Shown here in pieces: positions 6,907 to 14,391 of a DNA stretch of 21,145 bases. The notes beneath the pieces were generated by a model that saw nothing but the letters and a program-made list of their open reading frames with translations, was not told where the DNA came from and did no database searches. Position 1 is the stretch's first letter. Each line of letters begins with the position of its first letter. The position numbers and the translations under genes are program-made. This DNA comes from Ignatzschineria sp. (GTDB taxonomy: Bacteria > Pseudomonadota > Gammaproteobacteria > Cardiobacteriales > Wohlfahrtiimonadaceae), in assembly GCA_030151245.1 (NCBI GenBank), contig JASLEF010000018.1:1-21145 (forward strand), in the 5' to 3' direction.

Positions 6907-8574
6907 TTATTTTGTAATACCTGAATACAATGATTTATCTTCTTCTTGGAATGCTGTTACTCTTTTTGCTAATAATGAAAAGTCAAAATTCTCATGACTA
7001 CGAAAACTCATTAAGACGCACACAATCGTACTTGCACCATAAGATGTTAAGGCACTAATCAGCGTAATATGTTCTCTTAAGAAATCCACAAAATAATAAC
7101 CGGAAACCAAAGTGACCATCAGACCCGCTAAAATAGCAAACTGCCTTGGGAAGAATGCAAATACCATTAATCCCGCCACAACACCGGCACCCACAGAAGC
7201 AATCAATTCATAAAATATCCCGATAAAACCCGTGATAGGTATTAGTTGAAAACGCACAATGGTGAAGAGAACAATGGCGACTAACACTGCTGTTGTGAAG
7301 GCTTTATTTGTAATCTTTCTCCAATAAAAGCTCACAATCACAGGGAAGACGATTGCTCCCCATAAAGCACCGACAAATACCAACATCACTAAAATATCAA
7401 ACTTCATACTCGCAAAGACAACCCCCAACATTGTTGCAAAGACCATCGTCATTCTTCCCCACCAGAGCATCTTCCGGGGATTAGGTTTTCCTTTTGCGAT
7501 ATTTTTCCCATAGATATCGGTCATCACAATTGCCGAAAGCGCACAGAGGTCTGCATCCGCAGTAGATGAGAGTGAGCCTATCACTAAGATAAAGAACAAG
7601 ACAACTCCGGCTGCCGGTAGGTATTGAGATGCCATTACAGGAATAATATTATTCATATCATAGCCAAGATCGGCATCTGTAACCCCTGCAAAAATTGCCA
7701 GTAATCCCAACATTCCCAAACCAATCACGACAGCGCCGTAACCCACCGTTGCAGTTAAGAATGTCGATTTAATCAGGTCTTCTCTGACGGCAAAAAGCCT
7801 TTGAGCAATCGTTTGGTTTCCTATGGCATAGGCGAGCACTGCAACAAAATAGGGTGCACCCTGCTCTAAAATAGCTTTTGTTGAAAGAAAGTTAGATTGC
7901 TCACTTGTTAGACGATCCATATTATTGCTAATGAAATCACTTCCACCGGCATTGTAATAGATCATAGGGATAATAATTACCGCGGCTAAAATCATCGCCA
8001 CTAATTGCGCAAAGTCAGTTAAAACAGAAGCTCTAAACCCTGTCCAGAGCGTATAAAGTAAAACTCCAAGCCCGGCAATTAGTACTCCTTGTATAAAGCT
8101 TAAAGGACTCAAAATAGAAACTAATGCCCCTGCTGCGGTAAAGTTTACCGTCAAACTAATACAGCTTCCTACTAAGTTTGAACCTGCCATAATCAATTGG
8201 CTTGATCGCCCATGTCTTGCATAAATAACTTCTGCCAAGGTATGTGCTTCTGGCGCAAGCGCTCTAAATCGTCTTCCAAAGGGATAGACGAAAAAAATCA
8301 TTAACGCGCCCCAAAATCCATAATGAATAGGCCCTGATAATCCATATTTATATCCAGAAGTTGCACTCGCATAAAATGAAGCCGCCCAAATCCATGTCGC
8401 AATCATACTCGCCGCTGATAAACCAAAACCTACAGCGCTATTTGACACCATAAAACTATCAACATTTTCATTTCGCTTACTTATCATTAACGACATTAAG
8501 AAAGTCGCACCGTAAAACCCAAATAATATCAATACTGTTAATGTTGTACTGAGTTGAAATAACTCGGTTTCCAT
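6907..8574 (-). CDS. sodium:solute symporter (SSS family), DUR3-like
   Basis: The protein has about 555 residues and roughly 13 hydrophobic segments of the LeuT-fold SSS family. Characteristic stretches are ATWIWAASFYASATSGYKYG (59-78), APEAHTLAEVIYARHG (107-122), LTDFAQ (185-190), GNQTIAQRLFAVRE (252-265) and IGSLSSTADADL (332-343), the last being the conserved helix that contributes to the sodium site. The early TWIW and AHT.AE.I.ARHG stretches resemble DUR3-type urea/polyamine symporters, but the substrate is not determined. Two starts compete: ATG at 8572-8574, or TTG at 8578-8580, which is better spaced (5 bp) from an AAAGGA site; I report the ATG. A 41-residue small protein follows 20 bp downstream. 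Confidence 0.88.
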   Translation of the reverse strand: METELFQLSTTLTVLILFGFYGATFLMSLMISKRNENVDSFMVSNSAVGFGLSAASMIATWIWAASFYASATSGYKYGLSGPIHYGFWGALMIFFVYPFGRRFRALAPEAHTLAEVIYARHGRSSQLIMAGSNLVGSCISLTVNFTAAGALVSILSPLSFIQGVLIAGLGVLLYTLWTGFRASVLTDFAQLVAMILAAVIIIPMIYYNAGGSDFISNNMDRLTSEQSNFLSTKAILEQGAPYFVAVLAYAIGNQTIAQRLFAVREDLIKSTFLTATVGYGAVVIGLGMLGLLAIFAGVTDADLGYDMNNIIPVMASQYLPAAGVVLFFILVIGSLSSTADADLCALSAIVMTDIYGKNIAKGKPNPRKMLWWGRMTMVFATMLGVVFASMKFDILVMLVFVGALWGAIVFPVIVSFYWRKITNKAFTTAVLVAIVLFTIVRFQLIPITGFIGIFYELIASVGAGVVAGLMVFAFFPRQFAILAGLMVTLVSGYYFVDFLREHITLISALTSYGASTIVCVLMSFRSHENFDFSLLAKRVTAFQEEDKSLYSGITK

Positions 8575-8608
8575 AATCAATATAATCCTTTATCAATTTT
8601 CTCCATTC

Positions 8609-8645
8609 ATTGCGATTTTATTTGTTTTAATTTTTAATTCGCAAT
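8609..8645. promoter_or_regulatory. inverted repeat in the symporter upstream region
   Basis: ATTGCGA at 8609-8615 and TCGCAAT at 8639-8645 are exact inverted 7-mers separated by 23 bp of A/T-rich sequence. They lie 35-70 bp upstream of the symporter start, where an operator or leader-RNA stem would be expected. Confidence 0.3.
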
Positions 8646-8965
8646 AACTGTCTGTGCCATTGCCGCAGAATGCGCTGGGAGACACAAAACAAAGCCCAAA
8701 CTAATGACGTCATAAAAAAATCAGTGCCTACTTTTTTAAAAGTATCACAACCGTCATCGTCTCTAGGTCATCAAATATCGAACAGCTATAGATCGAGCAG
8801 ATCATATATTGCAACACGACTCAAAAAAGATACTAATATCGTTTACTGTTCTTATTTGAAAAACACACTAAACATTAGATTTATAAACAATCCATTGATC
8901 AGCATACACCATCTCTGTGTAATTTTCTTCAAACACCTGATATGAAACAATATTATATAAAACAC

Positions 8966-8993
8966 GATAAAGAGTCTCCCCCTCCTCTTTATC
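8966..8993. other. 9-bp hairpin with C-rich loop (plus strand), function unknown
   Basis: GATAAAGAG (8966-8974) pairs perfectly with CTCTTTATC (8985-8993) around a 10-base loop, TCTCCCCCTC. No T run follows on the plus strand. On the minus strand a short T-rich stretch follows, but no gene lies upstream on that strand, so a terminator role is unlikely. The loop repeats the complement of the permease ribosome binding site at 12415-12426. Confidence 0.4.
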
Positions 8994-9246
8994 AGGCTTA
9001 AGGGACTTTTATTTTTCTAAAAAAATTAAATATCAAATATATATAAATAAAGACTATAGAAATCCCTATGAAATCTATAAAACGGCTATATAAGGGCAAT
9101 TAGACTTTAATAATTTCGGGTTGCGCCATAGCTGCTTAGATTTCTAAAATTTTTACACAGCGATTAATGCTACTAGTTATCTTTTTAAGAACCTGAATAT
9201 TTCTTCATCGCTAAATCTTCAAATATTCTGATCGGCAATAATTATT

Positions 9247-9275
9247 TTAATAATGATCCCAAACTCAGATATGAT
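9247..9275 (+). promoter_or_regulatory. possible promoter of the methyltransferase-HNH gene
   Basis: TTAATA (9247-9252) and TATGAT (9270-9275) with 17-bp spacing, about 45 bp upstream of the start codon. The -10 is good and the -35 is weak. Confidence 0.35.
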
Positions 9276-9319
9276 CTACTATGGGATAATCGCAATGGAT
9301 CTATCAAATAGAAGGGTTT

Positions 9320-10945
9320 ATGACGAATACGCTTGAATATTATAATAAAAATGCTGAATTGTTCTCTGCAAGCACATTTAATGTTGATATGTCAGTACTT
9401 TATCAACAATTCCTGCACTATCTTCCTCCTGAAGGAACGATACTAGATATCGGCTGTGGCTCCGGTCGAGATACGCTTTTCTTTCATCAACAAGGTTATG
9501 ACGTAACGGCTTTTGATTTCTCGCCGGAACTCGTCCAATTGGCGCACAAAAATACGGGTCTGGAAATTCAACACGCGAGCTTTTATGATATTCATGAGAT
9601 TGAAAAATATACCGGTATTTGGGCTTGCGCTTCCCTATTACATTGTGAAAGATCACGATTACCTGAGGTTATTTCCAAAATTATTAGCGCCCTAAAACCC
9701 TCCGGAGTTTGTTACCTCTCTTTTAAATATGGTTCAGAAAATCGAGAAGATAAAGGGAGAAATTTCACAGATTTAAATGAAACCCAAGCAAATGAACTAC
9801 TCAACCAATTCCCTAATATCTACCTATTACAGCAGTGGATTACCGCGGATCGTAGACCTGATAAAAAAGAATACTGGCTAAATATTATTTTTAAAAAGCA
9901 TGATGAAAATAGCATCACACCTACGGCAAACACCCAAATTCAATTTATTGAGGATATTCAACAACTCTTAGCCACCGCTAAGGCAACCTCCACTTATAAA
10001 TTTGCCCTTTTAATCAGTTTAGTAAGAATTTCCATTGAGAAAAATAGATCAAGCAGCCAAGCTCTAACGATTCCTATTACGGCAATTGCTGAAAAATTTA
10101 TTGAAATTTATTGGCAACAAGCCCGCCCTTATTTCCCTGTTATCGCCGATCAAGAAGATACCCCTCTTATTAATGATCCTATTTTAAAACAAAATAACGG
10201 CAAACAAGCTGTTGTGATTAGCAAAATTTTGGAGGCACAGAAACAGATACCTTCTCTCTCAAACTTCAAAAAAAGTGGAAAGGATTGGGAGAAACTCCTT
10301 AAAATTGTCAGTAATACGATTCATAAATATCCCCTACAACATCTTCAAATGAGTGATACCAACCCTCACGAATTTATCTATCATTATGATAAAAACAATA
10401 AAGAGACGATTACCCTTCACTCTCATGTTGCATTTTGCCTCGCTCGTTTCTCTATCTTTATTGAAGAGATATGTCAAAAATATTGGATGGATAATATCCG
10501 TCTCTTAACAGATAATCAGAATAAATTTGGTAATTTCCCTAATCTAGATGAGTTTTTATTTAGTACCGATAGAAATAACCTTTCTCAGATGAAGCCCTTT
10601 CTTCATCAAATCCAAAAAGGATGCTGTTTCTATTGTGGAGAAAAAATTTCAACAAGTGCCGGAGAAGTCGATCACTTTATACCTTGGTCTCTTTACCAAT
10701 ACGATACGGCGCACAATTTTGTTCTAGCGGATAAAACATGTAATAACCGTAAAAGCAATAATCTTGCCGCAAAAAGCTTCTATGAAAAATGGCTAATAAG
10801 AAATGCTCAGTTTGATGAAGAAATTCGTCAGGAAATTGGAAGATATGGCTTTCTAGTAGATCGTCAACGCTCAGAATCTATTGCTGAAAACTACTATTTT
10901 CATGCGGTAAAACTTCATAGTGATAATGGATTTTGGCATCCCTAA
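9320..10945 (+). CDS. fusion of class I SAM methyltransferase and HNH endonuclease
   Basis: The 541-residue protein joins two enzymes. Residues 1-193 form a Rossmann-fold methyltransferase: motif I DIGCGSGRD (43-51), acidic Asp66 after strand 2, ACASLLHC (102-109), LKPSGVCYLSFKYG (125-138). It has no DNA-methylase NPPY/DPPY or PC motif and most resembles stand-alone small-molecule methyltransferases. Residues 205-420 are mainly helical and unrecognised (STYKFALLISLVRISIEK at 224-241, AIAEKFIEIYWQ at 255-266). Residues 434-480 form an HNH/beta-beta-alpha-metal nuclease: CFYC (Cys436, Cys439), EVDHFIPW (Asp451, His452), HNFVLADKTCNNRKSNN (465-481; Asn466, Cys474). Both active sites look intact. 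GAAGGG lies just upstream of the ATG. It stands alone between AT-rich spacers and appears A+T-richer than the hut genes, suggesting horizontal acquisition. A defence or nucleic-acid-restriction role is inferred. Confidence 0.85.
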   Translation: MTNTLEYYNKNAELFSASTFNVDMSVLYQQFLHYLPPEGTILDIGCGSGRDTLFFHQQGYDVTAFDFSPELVQLAHKNTGLEIQHASFYDIHEIEKYTGIWACASLLHCERSRLPEVISKIISALKPSGVCYLSFKYGSENREDKGRNFTDLNETQANELLNQFPNIYLLQQWITADRRPDKKEYWLNIIFKKHDENSITPTANTQIQFIEDIQQLLATAKATSTYKFALLISLVRISIEKNRSSSQALTIPITAIAEKFIEIYWQQARPYFPVIADQEDTPLINDPILKQNNGKQAVVISKILEAQKQIPSLSNFKKSGKDWEKLLKIVSNTIHKYPLQHLQMSDTNPHEFIYHYDKNNKETITLHSHVAFCLARFSIFIEEICQKYWMDNIRLLTDNQNKFGNFPNLDEFLFSTDRNNLSQMKPFLHQIQKGCCFYCGEKISTSAGEVDHFIPWSLYQYDTAHNFVLADKTCNNRKSNNLAAKSFYEKWLIRNAQFDEEIRQEIGRYGFLVDRQRSESIAENYYFHAVKLHSDNGFWHP

Positions 10946-11021
10946 TCTTATACCTATTAATTTTTTTTACTTAGCAATAGCTAGAGACTATCAATGTGAA
11001 GTGATCGATTTGATACCTCAT

Positions 11022-11056
11022 AAAAAAATGCCCGATACCATTTTACCGAGCATTTT
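11022..11056 (-). terminator. Rho-independent terminator after the YuiF-like permease gene
   Basis: AAAATGC-C-CG (11025-11034) pairs with CGAGCATTTT (11047-11056). The single mismatch becomes a G-U pair in minus-strand RNA, and seven U residues follow (A run 11022-11028). It ends the hut cluster transcript and may also stop the converging plus-strand gene. Confidence 0.88.
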
Positions 11057-11092
11057 CTAATCTATTTGCAAGAAGTAATCATGTTTTAATCT

Positions 11093-12412
11093 CTAATTCA
11101 ACAAAAACATGGCTGCCGCAACCCCGGATATGATCAGCGGGACATTATAGTGTAGGAACGTTGGCACACAGGTATCCCAGATATGATTATGTTGTCCGTC
11201 GGCATTGAGTCCGGCAGTGGGTCCTAAGGTTGAATCTGATGCAGGAGAGCCCGCATCGCCTAAGGCGGCAGCAACAACGACTAACATGGTTGTCGCCCCT
11301 ACCGAGAACCCTAACGCCATACTGAAAGGGACATAAATCGTCGCAATAATAGGGATTGTTCCAAAAGAAGTACCAATTCCCATCGTGACCAGTAATCCGA
11401 TAAATAGCATCATGATCGCACCTAAAAACTTACTCCCGCCAACTAAATCTTTAGAGGTCTGAACAATCTCATCAACGCCCCCCGTTTCACGAAGAACATG
11501 AGCATAGCCTGAAGCGATCAGCATAACAAAAGCAATAAAGCCCATAATTCTAATGCCATCTAAAATAGTATTATCTTGATATTTAAAAGGAATGGCTTTA
11601 AATGCCATCATAATGCCTAATCCAATTAATGCCCCTAAAGGAAGTGATCCTGTCATTAATTGTACTGCAAAGGCACTAATCGCCCCTAAAATAGCGCCTA
11701 AATGTTGCAGCGTAAAGCGATCCGTGACGGCGAGATCCCCCTCTTTTGTCCTCGCGATGGGTAAATCTGCATAACGTCGTTTTTTTCTATAACTAATAAA
11801 AATGGCAATCAAAAGCCCTACAGCCATACTTAATGCCGGCACCCAGATATATTTCCAAACATCGGTACTTTTTACATCCATACCATTTAAGGTCATATTA
11901 TCGGCAATGATGCCATGAAAAATAAGCCCAAAACCCACAGGTAACGCAACATAAGGCGCTTTCAAACCAAAAGTTAAACAGCAAGCGGCGGCACGTCGAT
12001 CGATCTTTAGATCATTCATCATCTTTAATAATGGCGGAATTAAGATGGGGATAAATGCAATATGAACAGGAATGAGGTTTTGCGAAAAACAAGCAATACC
12101 TGCTAATACCAAGAGAAACACTTTCGCATGCTTTCCCACAACCTTCTCTAACTTTGTCGATAAAATCGTTGTTAATCCCGTTTGTGCAATTCCCACAGCC
12201 AATGCGCCTAATAGGACATAACTTAATGCCGTATTTGCTTGACCCCCCATTCCATCAACGAGCAAGGTCATCGTCTTACTGACCTCAAACCCCCCAATCA
12301 TACCGCCTACAATTGCTGAAATCATAATCGCTAATAAAATATTAACGTTACTCAAACAGAGTACACACATCAAAACCACAGAAACAAGAACTGGATTAAA
12401 TAGAATTTCCAT
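11093..12412 (-). CDS. yuiF: NhaC-superfamily permease, YuiF-like putative histidine transporter
   Basis: The 439-residue protein has about eleven or twelve hydrophobic segments. It belongs to the Na+/H+ antiporter NhaC-like/ion-transporter superfamily, YuiF branch. Visible family motifs are QNLIPVHIAFIPILIPPLL (111-129), TMGIGTSFGTIPIIATIY (343-360) and LGDAGSPASDSTLGPT (384-399), with His408 and His410 in the following loop. YuiF members often sit in hut clusters and are annotated as predicted histidine transporters. Being the last gene after hutU, hutI and hutH, before a terminator, supports histidine import here; Na+/H+ exchange alone is the alternative. The start ATG at 12410-12412 has an exceptionally strong binding site (AAGGAGGGGGAGA, 12415-12427). 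The gap to hutH contains a 13-codon ORF. Confidence 0.88.
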   Translation of the reverse strand: MEILFNPVLVSVVLMCVLCLSNVNILLAIMISAIVGGMIGGFEVSKTMTLLVDGMGGQANTALSYVLLGALAVGIAQTGLTTILSTKLEKVVGKHAKVFLLVLAGIACFSQNLIPVHIAFIPILIPPLLKMMNDLKIDRRAAACCLTFGLKAPYVALPVGFGLIFHGIIADNMTLNGMDVKSTDVWKYIWVPALSMAVGLLIAIFISYRKKRRYADLPIARTKEGDLAVTDRFTLQHLGAILGAISAFAVQLMTGSLPLGALIGLGIMMAFKAIPFKYQDNTILDGIRIMGFIAFVMLIASGYAHVLRETGGVDEIVQTSKDLVGGSKFLGAIMMLFIGLLVTMGIGTSFGTIPIIATIYVPFSMALGFSVGATTMLVVVAAALGDAGSPASDSTLGPTAGLNADGQHNHIWDTCVPTFLHYNVPLIISGVAAAMFLLN

Positions 12413-12491
12413 ATTCTCCCCCTCCTTAAGTTAATTGAACTATTCAAATTTTAATTATTAGAATTATTTTGACGCTTGGTGATACGTTATT

Positions 12492-12533
12492 TCAAAAGCC
12501 TGCGATAGAGATGATAGCGATGAGATCGATCAT
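12492..12533 (-). CDS. candidate 13-aa hydrophobic peptide between hutH and permease gene
   Basis: ATG at 12531-12533 is preceded by AAGGAG (12541-12546) with 7-bp spacing, as good as any site in the window. The frame encodes MIDLIAIISIAGF and ends at TGA 12492-12494. It lies 49 bp after the hutH stop and 79 bp before the permease start, within the presumed transcript. It has no His codons, so it is not a histidine attenuator. It could be a tiny membrane peptide acting with the permease, a translation-coupling leader, or chance. Confidence 0.4.
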   Translation of the reverse strand: MIDLIAIISIAGF

Positions 12534-12582
12534 AATCTCTCTCCTTCAGGCCGTTATCGCGCTATTTCAATAAAGAAAGCGA

Positions 12583-14121
12583 TTAATCAAGTTTCTCCCC
12601 TAAAGCTGATTCAACTTTTTCAATAAAATCATCATTAATAAGATCAATCGCCTGATGCATATCTACATAAGTAATTCGGTCAAATTCTAATACTGGAATA
12701 AGTTCACGAATACTATCATATGCAGCTTTTGTACCTTGCCCTAAAGCTTTATTTGCATCCAATTTATTCAAATCAATCGCTTGGCAAGCTAACATTAATT
12801 CCATCCCCACCACCGACTTTGCATTGTGATAAATCGCCTGCGCTTTACGGGCGGCAATAGTTCCCATACTCACATGATCTTCCTGATTGGCAGATGAGGG
12901 AATAGAGTCAACACTTGCAGGATGGGCGAGCACCTTGTTCTCAGATACTAAAGAGGCTGCCGCGTATTGTACAATCATATAGCCAGAATGCAGTCCTCCA
13001 TGTTCTGTGAGGAATGCCGGTAATTCATTATTGAGCGCAGGATTGACTAAGCGTTCAATGCGTCTTTCACTCACATTGGCAATTTCAGCTAATGCAATTC
13101 CTAAAAAATCGAATGCCAGCGCCATCGGTTGACCATGAAAGTGTCCACCTGAAATCCCCATATTTTTATCTCGTAGAATAATTGGGTTATCTGTCACAGA
13201 GTTGATCTCAATCTCTACGCGACTTTTTACAAAGGCAATCGCATCATAACTCGCGCCCTGAATCTGTGGTGCACAACGAAGAGAATAGGCATCTTGCACT
13301 CTCAGATCTCCCTGTCGAGTTGTTCGCTCACTCCCTTTTAATAAGGTTAAAAGATTAGCCGCAACGATGCCTTGCCCCGGATGAGGTCGCAATGCATGAA
13401 GTTCAGGGATGAAAGGATCCGTAATCCCATTTAAAGCTTCTAGCGTTAAGCTCGTCGCGATATCGTTCGCCTTTAAAAGATTGATCGCGTCATAAACCGT
13501 TAATGCCCCCACCGCCGTCATGACTTGAGTCCCATTAATAAGCGCTAATCCTTCTTTCGAGGTAAGTTCTATCGGCATAATGCCGGCACGAGTCATTGCT
13601 TCAATACCGGTTAATACTTCTCCCTCAAACTCCGCGGCTCCTTCACCAATCATCGGCAATACCATATGTGCCAAAGGAACTAAGTCTCCACTAGCGCCCA
13701 ACGATCCTTTCTCATAAATACGAGGATGTACCTGCTTATTGAGCATCTCAATCAATGTATTTAACGTTTGTAAGCGAATGCCGGAATATCCTTTCGCCAA
13801 GTTATTAATCCGCAGTAACATAATGGCGCGTACCACTTCCGTCTTAAACATCTCGCCGATACCACAAGCATGACTAATAATGAGATTTCGTTGTAGCGCT
13901 TTCGCTTCATCCTTCGAAATATGAACATTACTAAAATTCCCAAAGCCTGTGGTAATGCCGTAAACGACCTCGCCTGAAGCCACCAATTCATCCACATACT
14001 TTCGAGACTCTTCCACTTCTTCAATCGCAGATTGAGTTAGCTCGACCCGATATCCAAGCCTTGCAACCTTTACAATATCGTCTAACGTTAATGAATTTCC
14101 ATCAATTTGAATCATTGTCAT
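12583..14121 (-). CDS. hutH: histidine ammonia-lyase
   Basis: HutH removes ammonia from L-histidine to give urocanate, the first step of histidine degradation in the cytoplasm. The 512-residue length is normal. The Ala143-Ser144-Gly145 triad in GSLGASGDLVPLAH cyclises into the MIO cofactor. Tyr54 in YGITTGFG, the GTQVMTA segment, NPIILRD and GGHFHGQP, and SIPSSANQEDHVSMG are typical active-site regions. The first ATG (14119-14121) is chosen because AAGGGGAG sits six bases upstream; an ATG two codons later is possible. It lies third in the hutU-hutI-hutH-permease order, separated from hutI by 270 bp holding a repeat-bearing ORF and from the permease by 170 bp. Repression by the divergent HutC is likely. 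Confidence 0.97.
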   Translation of the reverse strand: MTMIQIDGNSLTLDDIVKVARLGYRVELTQSAIEEVEESRKYVDELVASGEVVYGITTGFGNFSNVHISKDEAKALQRNLIISHACGIGEMFKTEVVRAIMLLRINNLAKGYSGIRLQTLNTLIEMLNKQVHPRIYEKGSLGASGDLVPLAHMVLPMIGEGAAEFEGEVLTGIEAMTRAGIMPIELTSKEGLALINGTQVMTAVGALTVYDAINLLKANDIATSLTLEALNGITDPFIPELHALRPHPGQGIVAANLLTLLKGSERTTRQGDLRVQDAYSLRCAPQIQGASYDAIAFVKSRVEIEINSVTDNPIILRDKNMGISGGHFHGQPMALAFDFLGIALAEIANVSERRIERLVNPALNNELPAFLTEHGGLHSGYMIVQYAAASLVSENKVLAHPASVDSIPSSANQEDHVSMGTIAARKAQAIYHNAKSVVGMELMLACQAIDLNKLDANKALGQGTKAAYDSIRELIPVLEFDRITYVDMHQAIDLINDDFIEKVESALGEKLD

Positions 14122-14143
14122 GATCTACTCCCCTTATCTATAA

Positions 14144-14160
14144 ACCGCTAACTAAGCGGT
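14144..14160 (-). promoter_or_regulatory. hairpin in the hutH leader, overlapping the stop of the 48-codon ORF
   Basis: ACCGCT (14144-14149) and AGCGGT (14155-14160) form a 6-bp stem around five bases. It ends about 10 bp before the hutH ribosome binding site and includes the stop codon of the upstream small frame. The T run after it on the minus strand is only three bases, so it is a weak terminator at best. Coupling, attenuation or mRNA protection is possible. Confidence 0.35.
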
Positions 14161-14294
14161 CTTGATGTTTTTAATAGTTTTAATAGTTTTAATAGTTTTT
14201 TAATGATTTTTTGACTACCTTGAATCTCTTGAATATTTAGAATGCCTTGAATGCTATCTAAACATGCGGTGCACGATACTGAAGGTGCATCCAT
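14148..14294 (-). CDS. candidate 48-aa protein with tripeptide repeats and Lys/Leu tail
   Basis: The ATG at 14292-14294 is preceded by AGGA (14303-14306) at 8-bp spacing and directly by an in-frame stop. The frame runs 48 codons to TAG at 14148-14150. The product begins MDAPSVSCTACLDS, then has tripeptide repeats in register with the 9-bp DNA repeat (IQG, ILN, IQE, IQG, SQK, IIK, KLL, KLL, KLL), and ends KTSRPLS. The segment KIIKKLLKLLKLLK (29-42) would form a strongly cationic amphipathic helix like membrane-active peptides. Two cysteines lie near the N-terminus. It sits 97 bp after hutI and 26 bp before hutH. Against it: the repeats could be noncoding slippage DNA. I do not recognise the family with certainty. 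Confidence 0.45.
   Translation of the reverse strand: MDAPSVSCTACLDSIQGILNIQEIQGSQKIIKKLLKLLKLLKTSRPLS
14161..14254. repeat. degenerate 9-bp tandem repeat array
   Basis: Period-9 repeats in two blocks. TTTTAATAG occurs three times without error at 14169-14177, 14178-14186 and 14187-14195, with decayed flanking units. CTTGAAT recurs at 14219, 14228 and 14246, with AGAAT at the matching position near 14239. The blocks share the reading register of the minus-strand 48-codon frame. Such arrays change copy number by slippage, and every step of 9 bp keeps the frame. Confidence 0.85.
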
Positions 14295-14391
14295 CTAGCT
14301 CGTCCTAGATAATGGCGAGCACATGATGACAAAATATTGAAAAGCTCTTTAATACCGCTAAGAGTTGATCTAGCACCCTAAAAGATGATGG

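Larger units (their letters stand above)
8581..9319. other. AT-rich intergenic region between symporter and methyltransferase-HNH gene
   Basis: A 739-bp spacer between divergent genes. It contains an inverted repeat near the symporter start, a GC-richer patch at about 8641-8685 (unlike its surroundings), a 9-bp-stem hairpin at 8966-8993 and a possible promoter at 9247-9275. The plus-strand frame 8670-8945 has no ribosome binding site and an unlikely composition, so I do not call it. Confidence 0.6.

Noticed and set aside
8670..8945. 91-codon plus-strand ORF in the symporter upstream region
   Set aside because: No ribosome binding site, Ser/Ile-rich random-looking composition, no recognisable domain.
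9320..10945. Classical type II restriction-modification fusion
   Set aside because: The methyltransferase lacks DNA-methylase catalytic motifs, so the simple R-M label is not supported.
14144..14160. Terminator ending the hutU-hutI transcript before hutH
   Set aside because: The stem is only 6 bp and is followed by three T residues, too weak for a terminator. Kept as a leader hairpin.
14161..14254. CRISPR array
   Set aside because: The repeat unit is 9 bp and contiguous, with no unique spacers and no cas genes.
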